A stretch of DNA of 64,000 bases from Perognathus longimembris pacificus (Eukaryota; Chordata; Mammalia; Rodentia; Heteromyidae): positions 57,185,708-57,249,707 of the forward strand of contig NC_063170.1 in NCBI RefSeq assembly GCF_023159225.1. The letters are read 5' to 3'. The position numbers were made by a program, and so were the translations under genes. Of the stretch, positions 47,599 through 64,000 are shown in pieces (positions within the stretch are counted from its first letter, which is position 1; every line of letters begins with the position of its first letter). The notes under the pieces were generated by a model that saw only the letters and a list, made by a program, of their open reading frames with translations, did no database searches and was not told where the DNA came from.

Positions 47599-47774
47599 CC
47601 TGTGATCTTACAAATACCTGCATAATGATAACCACTATTCCTATGTAAATTCTGTGGCTTAAGAAGTCAGCAGAGCCCAGCCCCAGGTGTGCAGGACAGC
47701 ACTGCAGGAGGTTCTGATGGACCTTTATCACATGATTTGAGTTCAAAATCAATACAGTACCATGACTTACTCAG

Positions 47775-47872
47775 ATTTTTTTTCCTTCTTGTGGCAGTAC
47801 TGGGGTTTGGACACAAAGTGTCACACTCACAAAACAAGAGCTTCACCACTTGAGCCACATCTCTAGCCCCAA
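47775..47872 (-). repeat. Short ID-like SINE
   Basis: T-rich start and CACTTGAGCCACATCTCTAG end; flanks CTCAGATTTTTT / CTCAGATTCTTT suggest a TSD. Confidence 0.6.
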
Positions 47873-47884
47873 TTTGCTCAGATT

Positions 47885-48125
47885 CTTTTGTTGTTTTTGT
47901 TGGTTATGGGGCTTGAATTCAGGCCTGGATGCAGTCCTTGACCTCTTTTTGCTCAAAGCTAGCGCTCTACCACTTTGAGCCACAGCTCCACTTCTGGTTT
48001 TCTGGTAGTTAATTGGAGATAAAAATCTCACGGACCTTCCTGTCTGGGTTGGCTTTGAACCGTGAGCCTCAGATCTCAGCCTCCTGAGTAGCTAGGATTA
48101 CAAGAGTGAGAAACCTGTGCCCAGG
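47885..48125 (-). repeat. Composite B1-dID SINE
   Basis: GGGGCTTGAATTCAGGCCTG to the reversed B1 head. Confidence 0.85.
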
Positions 48126-48606
48126 GTGTACTCAGGTTCTTAATAAATATACAGAGGACTTAACACTGATCTATAACACTGCTAAAGGCTTGGAATTGAG
48201 TATTACAACTGTGTGTGTGTGTGTTCTGCTCTTTTTCCTTTCCTACAACACTCAGTATTACGAACAGATGGCAAACAATAAACAAAAAAGCAATTCTGAA
48301 TGTGCCCCCATATGTCAAAAACAAGTTGGAACACTCTGAAATTACAATCATATACTATTTTACATTTTAAAAATTTACAACAAATTCTAAAGCCAAGAAA
48401 AAGTTGAAAACTTTGGTAGCCCTAACAAGAAGGTTCAATTATGTGAGCCTCTGCTCCACGTTAAACTATTAAAAGTAAACATTTTCAGTGCAAAAATAGC
48501 ACTGTTATTGATAAATAGCAATGACTCAATAATCAAATGAAACTCTTAAAGACAATGAAATATAAAATATCCTGAAGATCTGTTTTGGCATAGAGTAAAT
48601 CATTTT

Positions 48607-48716
48607 GGAGCCTGGCCTGGTAATGCATAACTGTAATCCCAGAACTAGGGAGCCTGAGGCAGGGACATTTTGAGTTCAAGGTCAGCCTTGGCTATATACA
48701 GAGACCATATCAAAAA
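48607..48716 (+). repeat. B1 SINE
   Basis: GCCTGGCCTGGTAATGCATA, TGTAATCCCAGAACTAGG, GAGTTCAAGGTCAGCCTTGG. Confidence 0.8.
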
Positions 48717-48895
48717 GGAAGGAAGGAAGGAAAGGAGGGAGGGAGGGAAGGAGGGAGGGAGGGAGGGAGGGAGGGGGGGAGGGAGGGGAAAGGGAAGGGT
48801 AGGGAAACAAGAGAGGGGAGGAGAAGGGAGGGAATGGGAGGGGAATGAGGGAGGGAAAGAAAAGAAGGAAAAAAGAAAAGAAGAAAAAGGTCCTT
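48716..48895 (+). repeat. (GGAA)/(GGGA)n tract at a B1 tail
   Basis: About 180 bp of nearly pure purine. In the EOGT transcript it is a CU-rich tract starting about 80 nt after the stop codon. Confidence 0.95.
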
Positions 48896-48975
48896 GTTCA
48901 CTTTGGACTAGCAAACATTGAGCTGCGAGTGTGGGTATTTAGACGACCCTCTCTTCCTGTGAAAGACTCCACACA

Positions 48976-61264
<12,289 letters not shown>

Positions 61265-61435
61265 CTGGTGTGGGAACACACAAAGCTACGTTAATTAAAC
61301 CCAAAGAACACATAAATAAGCAATGTCTATTCTATACCCATTGCTCAGAGTTTGGTAAACTTTTCATTTAAATAATGGGAGAAAACAAGGTTGTTGGGTG
61401 TTTGTTCTTTTCAAACTTGAAACGCTTTACATGCA

Positions 61436-61638
61436 CTTTTTTGTTTTTCCAGTCTTGAGGCTTGAACTCAGAGCTTGGGCACTGTCCCTGAGCTTCTTTT
61501 GCTCAAAGCTAGCATTCTACCACTTGTGCCACAGCGCAACTTCTGGCTCTTTCTGTTTATAGGGTACTGAAGAATCAAACTCAGCGTTTCATACGTGCTA
61601 GACAAGCACTCTACCACTAAGCCACATACCCAGATTGA
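61436..61638 (-). repeat. Old dimeric ID-type SINE
   Basis: Diverged minus copy, CCAGTCTTGAGGCTTGAACT to CTAAGCCACATACCCAG. Confidence 0.8.
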
Positions 61639-61683
61639 ACAGGCACTTTTTAGTTGACTGGTTCATAAAGTCGGGAATTCACT

Positions 61684-61889
61684 TTTTTTTTTTTTTTTTG
61701 CCAGTCCTGGGCCTTGGACTCAGGGCCTGAGCACTGTCCCTGGCTTCTTCCCGCTCAAGGCTAGCACTCTGCCACTTGAGCCACAGCGCCGCTTCTGGCC
61801 ATTTTCTGTATATGTGGTGCTGGGGAATTGAACCTAGGGCCTCGTGTATCCGAGGCAGGCACTCTTGCCACTAGGCTATATCCCCAGCC
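61684..61889 (-). repeat. Young dimeric ID-type SINE with TSD
   Basis: TSD GGGAATTCACTTTTT on both sides; young-group bases. Confidence 0.93.
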
Positions 61890-62052
61890 CTGGGAATTCA
61901 CTTTTTCATATACAATAAGTAGAAAATGATCATTAAGGCCCTAGAAAAAATTTGTGTTGGCCTATTAAACTCAAAATGCAGCAGAACTCTCGTGTCCAGA
62001 AGACTAATTGTTATTCTTTAGGACTGCTCATTTTCTTAAAAATAATTCAAAC

Positions 62053-62290
62053 AAGCCAGGTGCCTATGGCTCATGTCTATAAATCCTAGCTACTCAAGAG
62101 ACTAAGATCTGAGGATCATGGTTCAAAGCTAGCCCAGGCAAGAAAGTCTGTGAGACTCTTGTCTCTAATTAACCAGCAAAAATCTGAAAATGGAGCTGTG
62201 GCTCAAGTGGTAGAATGCCAGCCTTGAGCAAAAAAGCTAAAGGACAACACCTAAACCCTGAGTTCAAGCCCCAGGAGTGGCAGCAAAGAA
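62053..62290 (+). repeat. Composite B1-dID SINE
   Basis: CCAGGTGCCTATGGCTCATG head, ID module, A-rich tail. Confidence 0.85.
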
Positions 62291-62383
62291 AGAAAAAGGA
62301 AATCAATCAAGCCCTGTTCCAGTTTTTACTCCTGTGCAGCATTTGCTTATACCATTCTCTTGGACAAACACTAAACAACTAAA

Positions 62384-62434
62384 AGAAGGGAAGGAAGGCA
62401 GGAAGGCAGGAAGGCAAGAAGGCAGGCAGGAAGG

Positions 62435-62466
<32 letters not shown>

Positions 62467-62544
62467 AAGGAAGGAAGGAAGGAAGGAAGGAAGGAAGGAA
62501 GGAAGGAAGGAAGGAAGGAAGGAAGGAAGGAAGGAAGGAAGGGG

Positions 62545-62576
<32 letters not shown>

Positions 62577-62612
62577 AGGGAGAGGGAGAGAGGAGGAGGA
62601 AGGGAGGAAGGA
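62384..62612 (+). repeat. (GGAA)n / (GGCA)n / (GA)n array
   Basis: About 230 bp; GGCA variants at its left, a clean (GGAA) core, (GA) and (GGGA) at its right. Confidence 0.97.
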
Positions 62613-62777
62613 AAATAAAGAAAATTCAAAACCAAACTCATGCATTTCCAAGGAAGGAAAGAGCTGAGTAAAAAGAAAGCCAGTGAGTCTTAAAAGCAGA
62701 AACCATAAAATATTCTGACCTCATTTCCACAGAGAATAATAATATTGTGTGCCAGAAACAAAGAGTGGTAACACCCA

Positions 62778-62981
62778 GTTCTTTTTTCCCCCCAGGCCTG
62801 GGGCTTGAACTCAGGACCTAGGCACTGTCCCTGAGCTTCTTTTGCTCAAAGCTAGCGCTCTACCTCTTGAGCCACAGCACCACTTCCAGCTTTTCCTGTT
62901 TATGTGGGGCTGAGGAGTCAAACCCAGGACTTCATGTATGCTAGGCAAGCACTCTACCACTAAGCCACATTGCTAGCCCCA
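62778..62981 (-). repeat. Dimeric ID-type SINE with TSD
   Basis: TSD ACACCCAGTTCTTTT / ACACCAAGTTCTTTT. Confidence 0.85.
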
Positions 62982-64000
62982 ACACCAAGTTCTTTTGCAG
63001 GCTGATATTTTACACAAATGTTTGGAAGGGTTAAAGATTTCCCCCCAGGAAAGTCTTGGGAAGGAACATATTTTCCAATTAATAAGAAAATAAAGTTCTC
63101 TTGAAAATCAGCCCCCTCTCTCCAGCTGAGACACAGAGCTTACATTCGCTTCCAGGTAACATTTAGTGTGTTCCCAGCACTCACTGAGGAATACAGTTGT
63201 GTACACAATAATGTTTGTATCACAGAAGATTTATAAATTCTCATTTATAAATGAGGGACCAAACACAGGCTTCATTCTGGAGAAATGTGCACCCTACTAA
63301 ATTTTGTACCACAGAAAAGCTCATTCTCCCAAGGTAAAACTTAAGAAGATGAAAATTGGATGATAGTGTAAATTAGAAGGGAAAAAAAAGTATGCTTATA
63401 GGAAAGAAATAGAGCATGTCTACCTTAGCCTCCTATTCCCACTTTACATACTTTATTGCATAAGATCTGCATAAATTTCACAGTTAACACATTATTTGCC
63501 TCTTTTACAGGCAGATCACAACCTCTTCTTTGCCCCTTTAAATTTGCATATTTATAAAAAATGAGTTAGAACCTTGAACATAGCCCTTCAGTTGGTCTTT
63601 CAGAGACCTAAACTTGTCTGATTTCTGAATCTAATACTTTGTAATATAAGAATTATGACTTCAGAAGATGGAGAACATAAAAAAACTATGACCAATAAAT
63701 TATGCTAATCTTTGAATATTTATGGTAGTAGGCACTCTATATTTCACAGTAAGCCCAGCCTCTTATGAATTTTGATATGACACTGCATGGTAATCTTTGT
63801 CGCTCGTGGTGAGTGAGATGATACACTACAGTGTGTTTCTTTTCTCCAGGCAACAAGTTCACCAGACTTAGAGGCTGCCAGCATAAGTAGAAAAATCATT
63901 CTGATGTATTTACAAGAATAGGCTGCAGTGGTAACTTCCAGAAAACGAATTTATTTACTTTAGTCATGGAAAGTTGAGCACAGGAGCTAACTTCCTTCTG
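62982..64000. other. Unique intronic sequence of EOGT
   Basis: AT-rich. I looked for the preceding EOGT exon on the minus strand and did not find one. Confidence 0.5.

Larger units (their letters stand above)
46160..48975 (-). other. EOGT: EOGT 3' UTR, extent uncertain
   Basis: The last exon continues below the stop codon. It enters a pyrimidine-rich tract (in the transcript) at 48.9-48.7 kb, a B1 copy, then AT-rich DNA with two composite SINEs. AATAAA on the minus strand occurs at 47401-47396 and at 46182-46177. The second is followed by a short T/A-rich end like a cleavage site. The true end cannot be chosen without transcript data. Confidence 0.4.

Noticed and set aside
62277..62651. Arg/Glu/Lys/Gly-rich and Leu/Pro/Ser-rich frames
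   Set aside because: Pure translation of the GGAA array. The same holds for frames at 48.65-48.92, 49.28-49.72, 51.54-51.89 and 40.72-40.93 kb.

Overview
This is eukaryotic, mammalian DNA. Coding sequence occurs only as short exons bounded by GT/AG splice sites, and most of the window is SINEs, LINE tails and microsatellites. The dominant repeats are dimeric ID-derived SINEs (IDL-Geo type) and composite B1/ID SINEs (B1-dID type), with a few plain B1 copies. This mix points to a rodent of the Geomyoidea (kangaroo rat, pocket mouse or gopher group). The genus is inferred from repeat type, not proven.

Layout. At 3.69-5.34 kb there is a CpG island with GC boxes, a CCAAT box, a G-quadruplex-prone run and a consensus splice donor, all oriented to the minus strand. 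From the known mammalian gene order TAFA4-EOGT-TMF1, all on one strand, I infer that this is the promoter and noncoding first exon of TAFA4 (FAM19A4). No TAFA4 coding exon lies in the window. From about 5.3 to 46 kb the DNA is intergenic: SINEs of several ages, L1 tails, MIR, L2 and hAT fossils, separated by AT-rich unique stretches. Some of these look like regulatory DNA, including a strong CTCF-type motif at 44.0 kb, an orphan promoter-like cluster at 42.5-42.7 kb, and a SINE-free block at 38.0-39.1 kb.

From 61,264 down to 48,976 the minus strand carries nine exons of EOGT, the ER-lumenal EGF-domain-specific O-GlcNAc transferase of family GT61. They join in frame into the C-terminal 284 residues, about 54 percent of the usual ~527-residue enzyme, and end in the ER-retrieval tetrapeptide RDEL. 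Exons for the N-terminal half lie beyond base 64,000. The 3' UTR runs below 48,976; its end is uncertain (candidate poly(A) signals at 47.40 and 46.18 kb).

I found no prokaryotic, CRISPR, defence or new protein-coding system. The most useful observations are the complete exon model with one atypical donor, the inferred TAFA4 promoter, the motif-rich intergenic sites, the young SINE subfamily with intact target-site duplications, nested retroelement insertions, and the repeated origin of microsatellites at SINE tails.
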